A stretch of 64,000 nt of DNA from Nocardioides sp. BP30 (GTDB lineage: Bacteria > Actinomycetota > Actinomycetes > Propionibacteriales > Nocardioidaceae), in NCBI RefSeq assembly GCF_029873215.1, contig NZ_CP123620.1, forward strand, positions 1,798,001 to 1,862,000. Reading direction: 5' to 3'. This document shows, one piece after another, positions 36,614-45,328 of the stretch (positions within the stretch are counted from its first letter, which is position 1; each line of letters opens with the position of its first letter). A model generated the notes under the pieces. The model saw only the letters and a list, made by a program, of their open reading frames with translations, was not told where the DNA came from and made no database searches. Position numbers and translations under genes: made by a program.

Positions 36614-37183
36614 ATGACCCGGTTCGTCTACGCCACCGCCACCTCGCTCGACGGCTTCCTCGCCGATGCCGACAACTCGTTGGACTGGTTGTTCGCCGTC
36701 GACGGCGGCGAGGACTCCATCGCAGGTCTGTCGGCCTTCGTGGAAGGCGTCACGGTGATGGTCGAGGGATCCACGACCTACCGCTGGGTGGTCGAGCACG
36801 AGGACCTGATGGCCGCGCCGAGGAGGTGGCAGGAGTTCTACGGCGAGAAGGTGACCTTCGTCTTCTCCTCGCGGACCGATCTGCCGCTGGTGCCCGGCGC
36901 CGACATCCGCGTGCTGAGCGGGCCGGTGGAGGCACACGCGGAGCTCCTGCGGGATGCGGCTGCAGGCAAGGACGTCTGGATCGTCGGCGGCGGAGACCTG
37001 GCCGGTCAGTTCTGGGAGGCCGGCCTGCTCGACGAGATCATGCTGTCGGTCGCGGCTGTCACGCTGGGCTCGGGCGCACCGCTCCTACCGCGCCGGATCG
37101 AGTCGTCGCGGCTCCGCCTGTTCGGCGTGAAGCAGGTCGGGCAGTTCGCCGAGCTGCGCTACGCCGTACGGTCGCGGGGCTGA
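36614..37183 (+). CDS. Dihydrofolate reductase-family (RibD C-terminal-like) protein
   Basis: 189 residues. The start, T-R-F-V-Y-A-T-A-T-S-L-D-G-F-L-A-D, and the NADP-binding W-I-V-G-G-G-D-L-A-G-Q-F (about 123) are typical of stand-alone RibD_C/DHFR-fold reductases. Such small proteins are common in actinobacteria and are mostly of unknown substrate. It is not necessarily part of riboflavin or folate synthesis. It lies at the start of the region that separates hisF from hisI. Confidence 0.88.
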   Translation: MTRFVYATATSLDGFLADADNSLDWLFAVDGGEDSIAGLSAFVEGVTVMVEGSTTYRWVVEHEDLMAAPRRWQEFYGEKVTFVFSSRTDLPLVPGADIRVLSGPVEAHAELLRDAAAGKDVWIVGGGDLAGQFWEAGLLDEIMLSVAAVTLGSGAPLLPRRIESSRLRLFGVKQVGQFAELRYAVRSRG

Positions 37184-37231
37184 ACGACTGTTCGGTGTGT
37201 CGGCGGGTGTGTCGGCGGATTGAGCGATTGC

Positions 37232-38017
37232 TCAGTTGCCGACGAGGTGGGGCGTGGCGGTGCGGACCTCCAGGGGTGTCGGTGTGCCGGCGATGGTGAC
37301 GGTGGCATGGAGGTGGTGCCGGGGCCCGTGGTCGATGCGGTAGTCGGCCTGGTAGGTGGTGTCGAGGCTGACGGTGACGGGTCCTCGGTGCGGGTAGCGG
37401 TGCACGATCGTCTGGCGGGGGTAGGCCGCGCCGGGGCTGGTGGTGGCGGCGGTGGTTCCGTCGCCGTAGTGCCAGGTGTAACGCGCGGCGGTGATGTGGA
37501 ACGTGACGGTGGAGTCGAGGACAGTGACGCTTCGGTCGAGGGTGGTGGGGTCGGTGTAGAAGATGGTGTCGAAGTTGACCAGCGTCTCGCCGCGGGGCGG
37601 TTGGATGTGGAGTGGCGAGGGTGCCATCGGGATCTTCTCGAAGGCGGCGCGGATGTCGGCGGTCGTGGGTTTGTTCGTGGTGGGTGGCGGGTCGCCGGGG
37701 CAGGACGATCTGCTCTCCGCAATGGTGCCGTCAGCGAGCACATAGTCCTGGCGCTGCATGGCCGAGCCATCGGAGCAGAGTTGAACCTCGCCGCAGACCT
37801 GACTTCCGCCGAGAGCGCATTGGGGCCGACTTTCCCAGTGGCCGGTCTGCGCCGACGACGATTCGCTTGCCTTTTCGGATGAGTTCTTACCGACCGAATT
37901 CGAGGAGGCAGAAAATGCATCGTCGAGCGCACCAACGTGTGCTGGACCGTCGGCGAAGCTGAACGAAGGTAGAGAGACTGCGAGAGTAGTAGCGAGAGCG
38001 ATGAAGGCGCGGATCAT
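37232..38017 (-). CDS. Secreted protein with PKD-like domain
   Basis: 261 residues on the minus strand, overlapping the lipoprotein gene start-to-stop (ATGA). A signal peptide is clear (about residues 1-22, cleavage after S-F-A). A Ser-rich linker follows, then a cysteine-containing region (four Cys, about residues 70-108: P-Q-C-A, Q-V-C-G, Q-L-C-S, S-S-C-P). The C-terminal beta-rich domain contains Y-T-W-H-Y-G-D-G-T, the signature of PKD domains. No catalytic motif is visible. The first third uses more AT-rich codons than its neighbours. Function unknown; it probably works outside the cell with the lipoprotein. Confidence 0.8.
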   Translation of the reverse strand: MIRAFIALATTLAVSLPSFSFADGPAHVGALDDAFSASSNSVGKNSSEKASESSSAQTGHWESRPQCALGGSQVCGEVQLCSDGSAMQRQDYVLADGTIAESRSSCPGDPPPTTNKPTTADIRAAFEKIPMAPSPLHIQPPRGETLVNFDTIFYTDPTTLDRSVTVLDSTVTFHITAARYTWHYGDGTTAATTSPGAAYPRQTIVHRYPHRGPVTVSLDTTYQADYRIDHGPRHHLHATVTIAGTPTPLEVRTATPHLVGN

Positions 38018-38583
38018 GGTTGACTCCGCAACTCTCCGGCGATCCAGCCGTCCTCGCGCGGGAGCAGCGACATGAGTTTATTTGTGGTCCCGCCGGGATG
38101 TAAGACGGTCTTCTTGCCCGGGGTATCGACGCGTTGCGGCTCGTTCGTCAGATTGAAGGCGACCAGCACCGAGTGATTCGGGATCACCGCCTCTGAGCGC
38201 AGAGAAGAGACCGTCTCGGCACCGCCTGTCAGGTGCGAATGGCGGCGCGCGAGCTTGCGCATCGCCTCGATCCCTGCCTGGCAACCCGCGCAAGTTGTGG
38301 CGGAGATGACTTCGATCGGCGCCGTATTAAGTGTCTGCTGGACATAGTCAACGACGTGCCAGTAGTACACGACGAACGCCTTTGCCCCGGCCTCGGTGTG
38401 TGATCTCGCCACCTCCGGCATGACCGGCACCGTGACCGCCGCGCTCGACGTTGCGCTCGACGCCGTGGGCGTGGTGGTCGCGCTGGGCGCTCGTCTGGGT
38501 GGCGCCTCAGGGGCCTTGTTGCCGCAGCCGGCAAGCAGCACGACGAATATGGCGGCGGCAAGAACGCGACGCATTGTCCCCAT
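38014..38583 (-). CDS. DUF6318-like lipoprotein
   Basis: 189 residues. The ATG at 38583 is preceded by GGGAGG. A lipobox, L-L-A-G-C20, marks a lipoprotein. A Thr/Ser/Pro/Ala linker (about 25-50) precedes a domain with V-P-V-M-P-E-V-A, T-E-A-G-A-K-A-F-V-V-Y-Y-W and a C-A-G-C pair (about 99-102). This layout resembles DUF6318 lipoproteins of Actinomycetota, which often sit next to PKD-domain proteins. Codon use is less GC-rich than in neighbouring genes. The molecular role is unknown. Confidence 0.8.
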   Translation of the reverse strand: MGTMRRVLAAAIFVVLLAGCGNKAPEAPPRRAPSATTTPTASSATSSAAVTVPVMPEVARSHTEAGAKAFVVYYWHVVDYVQQTLNTAPIEVISATTCAGCQAGIEAMRKLARRHSHLTGGAETVSSLRSEAVIPNHSVLVAFNLTNEPQRVDTPGKKTVLHPGGTTNKLMSLLPREDGWIAGELRSQP

Positions 38584-38808
38584 GGTGGTCCTCCCGAGAT
38601 GGTGCGTGACCAGTACACCTGACCGGAACCATACGATCGGGAGAAACCGCTGACCAGCGCCGGTCTAGAGCTGTGGAAAAAGGCGGTCGATTCGCGCTAT
38701 TAAGCGGCCGATATACGAAACCGACGCTGACCCGTCAGCACGCAGCCCCCGGAGAAAGAACCGCGCGAGCCTCACCGTGGGATCCGGATCTGTGCAAAAC
38801 TCAGGCGG

Positions 38809-39498
38809 GTGAGCGACAGGGCACAGACGCCGGACCCGAGGCGCACGCTGAGAGAGCGGGATCTGGTCGGCGCGGAGCTGGCCGACTGGCGGATGCTGAT
38901 CGACCGGCTGCACGCCAGCTTCGACACCGGCGACTTCGCGACGGGAGTCAGGCTCGTCGACGCGATCGCGCTGGCCGCCGAGGAGGCGGCCCACCATCCC
39001 GACCTCGATCTCTCCTACGGACGCCTCGACGTCCGGCTGTTCAGCCACGACGCCGGTGGGGTCACCGTGCGTGACGTGGAGCTGGCCCGGGCCATCAGCG
39101 AGCTGGCCGCGACAGCGGGAGCCACGTCGCACCCCGAACGGACGAGCGTGCTCGAACTCGGCCTCGACTCGGCCGACGAGGCGCAGATCAGACCGTTCTG
39201 GGCGGCGTTGCTCGACTACGACCCGGTCCAGGCGTGGGGCGAGCTCCAGCTCCGCGACGCGACCGGCCGCCGACCGACCATCTGGTTCCAGCCGACCGAG
39301 CCCCACGAGGTGCCGCGGCAGCGCTGGCACCTGGACCTGCGCATCCCGCCCGAGGTGGTCCAGACCCGCATCGCCGCCGCGATCGAGGCCGGCGGTGAGC
39401 TGGTCGACGACTCGGCCGCGCCGGCGTACTGGGTGCTCGCCGACCCGCAGGGCAACCGCGCATGCCTGACCACCTGGGAGGGCCGCGAGCCGGCCTGA
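38809..39498 (+). CDS. Pterin-4a-carbinolamine dehydratase fused to a VOC/glyoxalase-like domain
   Basis: 229 residues from a GTG start. Residues about 15-100 are a PCD/DCoH domain with the complete active-site signature E-E-A-A-H-H-P, Y after five residues, H after nine more, and the final D. Residues about 108-226 form a VOC-like domain (V-L-E-L-G-L-D-S-A-D, W-H-L-D-L-R-I, A-Y-W-V-L-A-D-P-Q-G-N). PCD recycles 4a-hydroxytetrahydrobiopterin. The attached domain's substrate is unknown, and its metal ligands do not all look conserved. Confidence 0.88.
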   Translation: MSDRAQTPDPRRTLRERDLVGAELADWRMLIDRLHASFDTGDFATGVRLVDAIALAAEEAAHHPDLDLSYGRLDVRLFSHDAGGVTVRDVELARAISELAATAGATSHPERTSVLELGLDSADEAQIRPFWAALLDYDPVQAWGELQLRDATGRRPTIWFQPTEPHEVPRQRWHLDLRIPPEVVQTRIAAAIEAGGELVDDSAAPAYWVLADPQGNRACLTTWEGREPA

Positions 39499-39535
39499 GC
39501 CACCCGAGCCACCCCCGCCGCGGGCCCCGGGAAGG

Positions 39536-39919
39536 TCAGCCGGCGGTCTGGACCACCCAGATCCAGTTCCCGTCCGGGTCGTGGATGGGGAACATCCGCG
39601 GCACCGGGCCCTCACCGCCCATCAGCTCGCCCACCTGGACGCCGTCGACGCCACCGAGTCGGGTCCGCTCGGCCTCGGCGTCGGGTGTCTCCACGCCGAT
39701 CGCGCCGCCGCCCGGCTCGCCGTTCATCGGCGGGTTGAGGGCGAGCACCGCGCTCGAACCGGGCGGAGCGACCTCGATCCAGCGACCGGCCTGGTCGCCC
39801 TCGCCGAACGACGTCTCGGAGCGCAGCTCCCAGCCGAGCTTGTGGGTGTAGAACTCGATCGCGGCATCCTGGTCGGCGACCGTGAACATGGCAGTGCTGA
39901 TGCTCGTGATCGTGGTCAT
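39536..39919 (-). CDS. VOC (glyoxalase/bleomycin-resistance-like) family protein
   Basis: 127 residues on the minus strand. The pattern is a single VOC module pair: M-F-T-V-A-D-Q-D-A-A-I-E-F-Y-T-H-K-L-G-W-E at the start and D-P-D-G-N-W-I-W-V-V at the end. The substrate is not predictable. It converges on the PCD-VOC gene with a 37-bp gap. Confidence 0.9.
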   Translation of the reverse strand: MTTITSISTAMFTVADQDAAIEFYTHKLGWELRSETSFGEGDQAGRWIEVAPPGSSAVLALNPPMNGEPGGGAIGVETPDAEAERTRLGGVDGVQVGELMGGEGPVPRMFPIHDPDGNWIWVVQTAG

Positions 39920-40037
39920 GGCACGAGCGTCGCACCGAGGTCACGACGCGGCAAGGGCGGGCGGACCGATTTGTCTCCACCCGTGCCGAAGCCAGGGGTA
40001 CGACGACGGGGTGGCGCGCGGCCGCTCCGCGAGCGAC

Positions 40038-40673
40038 CTACCAGCCCAGCTTCGCGCGCCGCAGGGCCTCGACCCTGTCCGCCGGCCCGGAGAAGTCCAG
40101 TCGCTCCACCGCTGACCTGCCGAAGATGAACAGAGTGACCTCGCCGACCGGTCCGGAGACCACGACCGGGTCCTCCCCGCGCCGCAGCGTGGTGCGGCGC
40201 GATCCCGAGACGATCTCGACCGGCACGCCGGCCGGCCGCACCAGCGCCCGTCCGGCGAAGGACAGCTGGCGCCACAGCGCCGATGCGTCGGCACTGGAGA
40301 GCTCGCGGGAGGTCCACGAGGGCTGCGCCCGGCGTACGTCCTCGTGGTGCACGAAGAGCTCCGCCGTGTTGACCACGGCGTCCAGCGCGTCCACCCGCAG
40401 CGGTAGCGGCGGGGTCCGCAACCGCTCGACCAGGACCGGGAAGGGCTCCCTGCGCAGCTCGGCCGACGTCCGCTCCATCACCCCGCGCAACGCCGGCACC
40501 GACGTGGTGGCGGCGGCCCACGGCCGGCGCTCGCGCACCAGCAGGTGCACGACCAGGTCGAGGACCGTCCAGCCCGCACACAGTGTCGGTGCGGCAGGCC
40601 CGACCGCGAGCGCGAGGTCGCACAGGTCCAGCCGCTCGCGGCGAGCGAGGGAGCCGGCACGGGTGGTCGTCAC
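40038..40673 (-). CDS. TIGR03085 family protein (maleylpyruvate isomerase-like / DinB-like fold)
   Basis: 211 residues from the GTG at 40673; sequence upstream in the same frame is antisense to the ABC gene and is not used. The N-terminus R-R-E-R-L-D-L-C-D-L-A and the stretch A-P-T-L-C-A-G-W-T-V-L-D-L-V-V-H-L-L-V-R-E-R are characteristic of TIGR03085 proteins. These usually lie between hisF and hisI in actinobacteria, which fits this position. The function is unknown. A mycothiol-dependent isomerase-like fold is assumed from the wider superfamily. Confidence 0.86.
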   Translation of the reverse strand: MTTTRAGSLARRERLDLCDLALAVGPAAPTLCAGWTVLDLVVHLLVRERRPWAAATTSVPALRGVMERTSAELRREPFPVLVERLRTPPLPLRVDALDAVVNTAELFVHHEDVRRAQPSWTSRELSSADASALWRQLSFAGRALVRPAGVPVEIVSGSRRTTLRRGEDPVVVSGPVGEVTLFIFGRSAVERLDFSGPADRVEALRRAKLGW

Positions 40674-40721
40674 ACCGCCCACCGTAGCCGCACCGCTGCG
40701 AGGCTCACGGGGGCCGAGTCC

Positions 40722-40727
40722 TAGGAT
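40722..40727 (+). promoter_or_regulatory. Leaderless-type -10 box of the ABC exporter operon
   Basis: TAGGAT ends 7 nt before the GTG at 40735, with no ribosome binding site between. It lies in the short divergent spacer to the TIGR03085 gene. Confidence 0.6.
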
Positions 40728-40734
40728 TCCCCGA

Positions 40735-42555
40735 GTGGAGCGGGCGAGCACGACTGACGGCTTCAAGGTGCTCGCCGTGGCGATCAGGCGCGAACCGTGG
40801 ATCTTCACCCTCTCCACCGTGGGCAGCGCCCTGTTCGGGGCGCTGACAGTCGCCGACGCCTGGGTGCTCGGCTGGTCGACGGACCACGTCATCCTGCCGG
40901 CCTTCCGCACCGGCCACATCGGCCCCGGCTGGCTCGTCGCCGTGGTGGCCCTCTTCGTGGCCGTCGCGATCGGCCGCGCGGTCGGCGTGGTCGCCCGTCG
41001 CCTCGGCGCCGGCGTCATGCAGTACCGCATGCAGGCTCACTACCGCCGCGCCGTGACCCGGCAGTACCTCCGGCTCCCGCTGGCCTGGCACCAGGCCCAC
41101 CCGACCGGGCAGTTGCTGAGCAACGCCAACGCCGACGTGGAGGCCGCCTGGGCCCCGATCGCGCCGCTGCCGATGGCGGTCGGCACGATCGCGATGATGG
41201 TGATAGCGGTCGCCCAGATGTTCCTGGCCGACGTCGTGCTCGCCTGCCTGGGCATGCTGGTCTTCCCGGCGGTGATCGTGACCAACCTCGCCTACCAGCG
41301 CCGAGCCAGCCCGCTCATCACCCGGGCCCAGCAGCTGCGTGCCGAGCTCAGCGAGGTGGCCCACGAGTCCTTCGACGGTGCGCTGGTCGTCAAGACGCTC
41401 GGCCGGGAGGGTGAGGAGACCGAACGCTTCGCCGCCAAGGCGCGGGAGCTGCGCGACACCAACATCCGAGCGGGCCGCATCCGCGCCGCCTTCGATCCGA
41501 CCCTGGCGGCGCTGCCGGACATCGGGGTGCTCGTCGTGCTCGCCGTCGGCGTGGTCCGGGTTCTGCACGGTCACGCCGCCGCCGGTGACGTGGTCCAGGT
41601 CGGCTACCTGCTCACCATCGTGGCCTTCCCGATCCGGTCGCTGGGCTGGGTGCTGGGGGAGTTCCCTCGCAGCGTGGTCGGGTTCCGCCGCGTGCAGCAC
41701 GTCCTGGACGCGACCGGAGGCCTCGCGTACGGCGATGCGCGGCTGCCCGGGACCGCCCCGGGCGATGCCACCCGAGGTGCCCGGCTGGAGGTCGACGCGG
41801 TGGCCTTCGCCTACGAGCCGCAGCAGCCGCTGCTGCGAGACGTGAGCTTCGAGGTCGGCCCGGGACGGACGGTCGCGATCGTCGGTCCGACCGCGTCGGG
41901 CAAGTCGACGCTGACCACCTTGATGGCCCGCCTGGTCGACGCCGACGACGGCAGCATCAGCGTCGACGGCGTGGATCTGCGCGACCTCGCGCCCGGTGCC
42001 CTGGCCGAGGCGGTGGCGATGGTGCCGCAGACGGCGTTCCTCTTCGACGACACGGTGCGCGGCAACGTCACTCTGGGGGGCGCGTACGCCGACGACGAGG
42101 TCTGGGCGGCCCTGCGCGCGGCCCAGGCCGACGGCTTCGTGGCGGCGCTGCCCCGGGGGCTGGACACCCGGCTCGGTGAGCGTGGCACGAGCCTGAGCGG
42201 CGGTCAGCGGCAGCGGATCTCGTTGGCGCGGGCGCTGGTCCGTCGTCCTCGGCTGCTGATCCTCGACGACGCCACCTCCGCTGTCGACCCGGAGGTGGAG
42301 CAGCGGATCCTGGCCGCGCTGCGCGGCGCGACCGGCGGTACCGGTGAGGGGGCGACCCTCGTGGTGGTGGCCTACCGCAAGGCGACCATCGCCCTGGCCG
42401 ACGAGGTGGTCCACCTCGACGGTGGCCGGATCGTGGCGCGCGGCACCCACGAGGAGCTTCTCCGCTCCAGCCCGCGGTACGCCGAGCTCGTCAACGCCTA
42501 CGAGACCGAGACCGACCACGAGACCGGCCCCGCGCGGAGCGAGGCCGACCGATGA
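40735..42555 (+). CDS. ABC exporter subunit A (membrane + ATPase half with degenerate ATPase site)
   Basis: 606 residues from the GTG at 40735. Six membrane segments (about residues 25-320) are followed by one ATPase domain. Walker A is G384-P-T-A-S-G-K-S-T, the signature is L-S-G-G-Q-R-Q-R-I-S, and Walker B ends I-L-D-D511-D512-A-T-S. The catalytic glutamate is Asp (D512) and the switch histidine is Tyr (Y547 in V-V-V-A-Y-R-K). These are hallmarks of the non-hydrolysing half of heterodimeric exporters. It overlaps the second subunit gene by 4 bp. The substrate is unknown; drug or lipid export is a family-level guess. Confidence 0.93.
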   Translation: MERASTTDGFKVLAVAIRREPWIFTLSTVGSALFGALTVADAWVLGWSTDHVILPAFRTGHIGPGWLVAVVALFVAVAIGRAVGVVARRLGAGVMQYRMQAHYRRAVTRQYLRLPLAWHQAHPTGQLLSNANADVEAAWAPIAPLPMAVGTIAMMVIAVAQMFLADVVLACLGMLVFPAVIVTNLAYQRRASPLITRAQQLRAELSEVAHESFDGALVVKTLGREGEETERFAAKARELRDTNIRAGRIRAAFDPTLAALPDIGVLVVLAVGVVRVLHGHAAAGDVVQVGYLLTIVAFPIRSLGWVLGEFPRSVVGFRRVQHVLDATGGLAYGDARLPGTAPGDATRGARLEVDAVAFAYEPQQPLLRDVSFEVGPGRTVAIVGPTASGKSTLTTLMARLVDADDGSISVDGVDLRDLAPGALAEAVAMVPQTAFLFDDTVRGNVTLGGAYADDEVWAALRAAQADGFVAALPRGLDTRLGERGTSLSGGQRQRISLARALVRRPRLLILDDATSAVDPEVEQRILAALRGATGGTGEGATLVVVAYRKATIALADEVVHLDGGRIVARGTHEELLRSSPRYAELVNAYETETDHETGPARSEADR

Positions 42556-44333
42556 GCACCGTCGAGACCGGCGAGCAGCTGGGCGGCATCGAGACGATCC
42601 GGCGCGGGCTGCGGCACTCGCCCGAGCTGGTCGAGGGCGCCGGCCGGACGCTCGCCCTGGCCGTGGTCGCCAGCCTGGGCCAGGTGATCGTGCCGATAGC
42701 GGTCCAGCAGACGCTCGACCACGGCCTCAACCATGCCGGCGGTCCCGACGTCTCGTTCACCGTCTGGACGGGCGTGGGAGCGGCCGTCGCGCTGGCCATC
42801 GCGAGCTGGGCCTCCTACCTGATGACGGCCCGCCTGTTCACCGCCGCGGAGCGCGGCCTGGCCACGCTGCGGACCAAGGCCTTCCGCCACGTCCACGACC
42901 TGCCGATGCTGACCCAGAACACCGAGCGTCGCGGCGCGCTGGTCTCCCGGGTCACCAGCGACGTCGACCAGATCAGCCAGTTCGTGGTCTACGGCGGCCT
43001 GCTCCTGGTCGTCTCCGTCGGGCAGATGCTGATCGCCAGCGTGGTGATGGTGATCTACTCCTGGCAGCTGGCGCTGGTGGTGTGGGCGTGCTTCGTGCCG
43101 CTCTTCGCCAGCCTGCGGTTCTTCCAGCGTCGCCTCTCGCAGGCCTACACCGTCGTACGCCGCCAGGTCGGCGCCCTGCTCTCCGCGATCGCCGAGCCCG
43201 TCGTGGGTGCGGCAGTGGTCAAGGCGTACGCCGTCGAGGCGCGCACCCAGGAGCGCATCGACGAGGCGGTGGAGGAGAACATGACCGCGCAGATCCGGGC
43301 GCAGAGCCTGGTCGCGGGCTTCTTCAGCCTCGGCGGTCTCGCCGGTGGTCTGGCGCTGGCCGGCGTCGTCGTCCTCGGCGTCGAGCTCGGCATCCACGGG
43401 AACCTCTCCAGCGGCAAGATCCTTGCCTTCGCGTTCCTGGTCTCGCTGTTCGTCGGCCCGGTCCAGACCGGGTCCCAGATCCTCACCGACGCGCAGAACG
43501 CCGTGGCCAGCTGGCGGCGCGTGATCGGCATCCTGGACACCCCCGCCGACCTCGTGGATCCGGGCGCCGACGGCGCGAGGCTGCCGCGGGGTCCGCTGAG
43601 CGTGACCTTCGACGAGGTCAGCTTCGCCTACCCCGGCGGAGCCCCGGTCCTGCACGACCTAACGCTGCGGATCGAGCCCGGGCGCCGGGTTGCGGTGGTG
43701 GGGGAGACCGGGTCGGGGAAGTCCACGATCGCCAAGCTGCTGACCCGGCTGATGGACCCGACCTCAGGCGTGGTGCGGCTCGATGACGTCGACGTCCGGC
43801 GGATCGCTGGCAGCAGCCTGCGCAGCAGCGTCGTGCTGGTGCCCCAGGAGGGCTTCCTCTTCGACGACACCCTGGCCGCCAACGCTCGCTACGGCCGGAT
43901 CGGCGCGACCGACGAGGAGATCCTCGCCGCCGCCGGCTCACTGGGCCTCGGCGACTGGCTGGCCGGGCTGCCGCACGGCGTGCTCACCCGGGTCGGTCAG
44001 CGCGGTGAGGCGCTCTCGGCCGGGGAGCGGCAGCTGGTCGCGCTGCTGCGGGCGCAGCTGGCGGATCCGGACCTGCTGGTGCTCGACGAGGCCACCTCCG
44101 CCGTCGATCCGGCGCTCGAGATGCGGATCAGCCGTGCCCTGGAGCGTCTGATGAGCGGGCGGACCAGCGTCACCATCGCGCATCGGCTCAGCACCGCCGA
44201 GAGCGCCGACGAGGTGGTGGTGGTGGACCGCGGCCGGATCGTGCAGCGCGGGCCGCACCGCGACCTCGTCCGCCAGGAGGGCAGCGTCTATGCGGGCCTG
44301 TACGCCTCCTGGGTCGCGCAGCAACGCGCCTGA
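42552..44333 (+). CDS. ABC exporter subunit B (catalytic half)
   Basis: 593 residues, ATGA overlap with subunit A. Six membrane segments are followed by an ATPase domain. Walker A is G-E-T-G-S-G-K-S-T, Walker B L-V-L-D-E513-A-T-S has the catalytic Glu, and H544 in I-A-H-R-L-S-T is the switch His. The signature is changed to L488-S-A-G-E492. The pair therefore has one complete ATP site (this Walker A/B with the LSGGQ of subunit A) and one degenerate site, as in TM287/288-type exporters. Confidence 0.95.
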   Translation: MSTVETGEQLGGIETIRRGLRHSPELVEGAGRTLALAVVASLGQVIVPIAVQQTLDHGLNHAGGPDVSFTVWTGVGAAVALAIASWASYLMTARLFTAAERGLATLRTKAFRHVHDLPMLTQNTERRGALVSRVTSDVDQISQFVVYGGLLLVVSVGQMLIASVVMVIYSWQLALVVWACFVPLFASLRFFQRRLSQAYTVVRRQVGALLSAIAEPVVGAAVVKAYAVEARTQERIDEAVEENMTAQIRAQSLVAGFFSLGGLAGGLALAGVVVLGVELGIHGNLSSGKILAFAFLVSLFVGPVQTGSQILTDAQNAVASWRRVIGILDTPADLVDPGADGARLPRGPLSVTFDEVSFAYPGGAPVLHDLTLRIEPGRRVAVVGETGSGKSTIAKLLTRLMDPTSGVVRLDDVDVRRIAGSSLRSSVVLVPQEGFLFDDTLAANARYGRIGATDEEILAAAGSLGLGDWLAGLPHGVLTRVGQRGEALSAGERQLVALLRAQLADPDLLVLDEATSAVDPALEMRISRALERLMSGRTSVTIAHRLSTAESADEVVVVDRGRIVQRGPHRDLVRQEGSVYAGLYASWVAQQRA

Positions 44334-44369
44334 ATCGGAGCGGCGCCCGCCGTCTGGGACAATGGCGTG

Positions 44370-44708
44370 GTGAGCCTCGACCCGCAGATCGCCGCCCGCC
44401 TCAAGCGCACCGCCGACGGGCTGGTGCCGGCGGTGGTCCAGCAGCACGACACCGGCGAGGTGCTGATGCTCGGCTGGATGGACGACGAGGCGCTGGCGCG
44501 CACGATCGCGACCGGCCGCGCCACCTACTGGAGTCGCAGCCGCCAGGAGTACTGGGTCAAGGGCGACACCTCGGGGCACGCCCAGCACGTCAAGGAGATC
44601 CGGCTCGACTGCGACGGTGACACGCTGCTGGTCAAGGTCGACCAGGTCGACGCCGCCTGTCACACCGGCGACCGGACCTGCTTCGACGCGGACCTGGTCT
44701 ATGGCTGA
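44370..44708 (+). CDS. hisI: Phosphoribosyl-AMP cyclohydrolase HisI
   Basis: 112 residues if the GTG at 44370 is used; a GTG at 44367 is equally possible. The zinc/magnesium site motifs L-D-C-D-G-D and [11 protein letters not shown] are intact, and the active-site stretch [10 protein letters not shown] and A-T-Y-W-S-R-S-R are typical. It opens the ring of PR-AMP. No HisE pyrophosphohydrolase domain is fused, so hisE must lie elsewhere. A GACAAT at 44358-44363 lies 6 nt before 44370, which favours that start in a leaderless mRNA. Confidence 0.95.
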   Translation: MSLDPQIAARLKRTADGLVPAVVQQHDTGEVLMLGWMDDEALARTIATGRATYWSRSRQEYWVKGDTSGHAQHVKEIRLDCDGDTLLVKVDQVDAACHTGDRTCFDADLVYG

Positions 44709-45273
44709 GGGCCGCCGGACCTTCTGGCCCACCGTGCTGCTCGGTGCCGCGGGAGCCGGTCTGGCGGCGTACGCCGGACATCGGCACTGGGTCGGCCTGA
44801 GCCACACCGATCCGTTCGCCGCCGGGCAGCAGGCCGGTCTCGACAGCCCGGCCACCACCGCGCTCGCCCTGGTGGCCCTCGCTGCGTGGGGCGTCGTGCT
44901 GGTGACGCGGCGCTGGGTACGTCGGGGCGTGGCGGTGCTGGCCGGCGCCGCGGCGGTGGCGGTGCTCCCCACCGTCGTCACCACCCGGCACCACCTGCTC
45001 ACCAGCAACGCCGGCGCCCACGCCGACGCGTGGCCCTGGGTGGCGCTGGTCGCGGCGCTGGTGAGCGCCGCGATGGCCGTCGTCGCCGTAAGGATGGCGC
45101 CGCAGTGGCCGGAGATGGGTGCGAAGTACGACGCCCCGACCGGCGCGCGCTCGGCCACCGCCACGCCGGCGGCCGAGCGCACGCCGCTGGAGGAGCAGAG
45201 CAGCCTGGACCTGTGGAAGTCCCTGGACGAGGGCCACGACCCGACCCGGGACGTGGACCGACGTCCGGACTGA
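44701..45273 (+). CDS. Trp biosynthesis-associated membrane protein (TIGR02234 family)
   Basis: 190 residues from ATG 44701, overlapping hisI by 8 bp. Four hydrophobic segments are seen (about residues 9-25, 55-72, 82-96 and 113-132), with a charged C-terminal tail (about 150-190, [10 protein letters not shown]). Family members occur in Trp operons of actinobacteria, often after trpE. Their role is unknown. Here trpE is absent and the gene abuts hisI directly. Confidence 0.87.
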   Translation: MAEGRRTFWPTVLLGAAGAGLAAYAGHRHWVGLSHTDPFAAGQQAGLDSPATTALALVALAAWGVVLVTRRWVRRGVAVLAGAAAVAVLPTVVTTRHHLLTSNAGAHADAWPWVALVAALVSAAMAVVAVRMAPQWPEMGAKYDAPTGARSATATPAAERTPLEEQSSLDLWKSLDEGHDPTRDVDRRPD

Positions 45274-45328
45274 ATAGACTCTGCCAGAGCACGACCCGTC
45301 CAAGCCTTCGCATCACCAAGGAGTTCGC

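Noticed and set aside
37221..37234. Short TGAGC-gatt-GCTCA hairpin as convergent terminator
   Set aside because: A 5-bp stem alone is too weak to call, and it overlaps the end of the PKD-protein gene.
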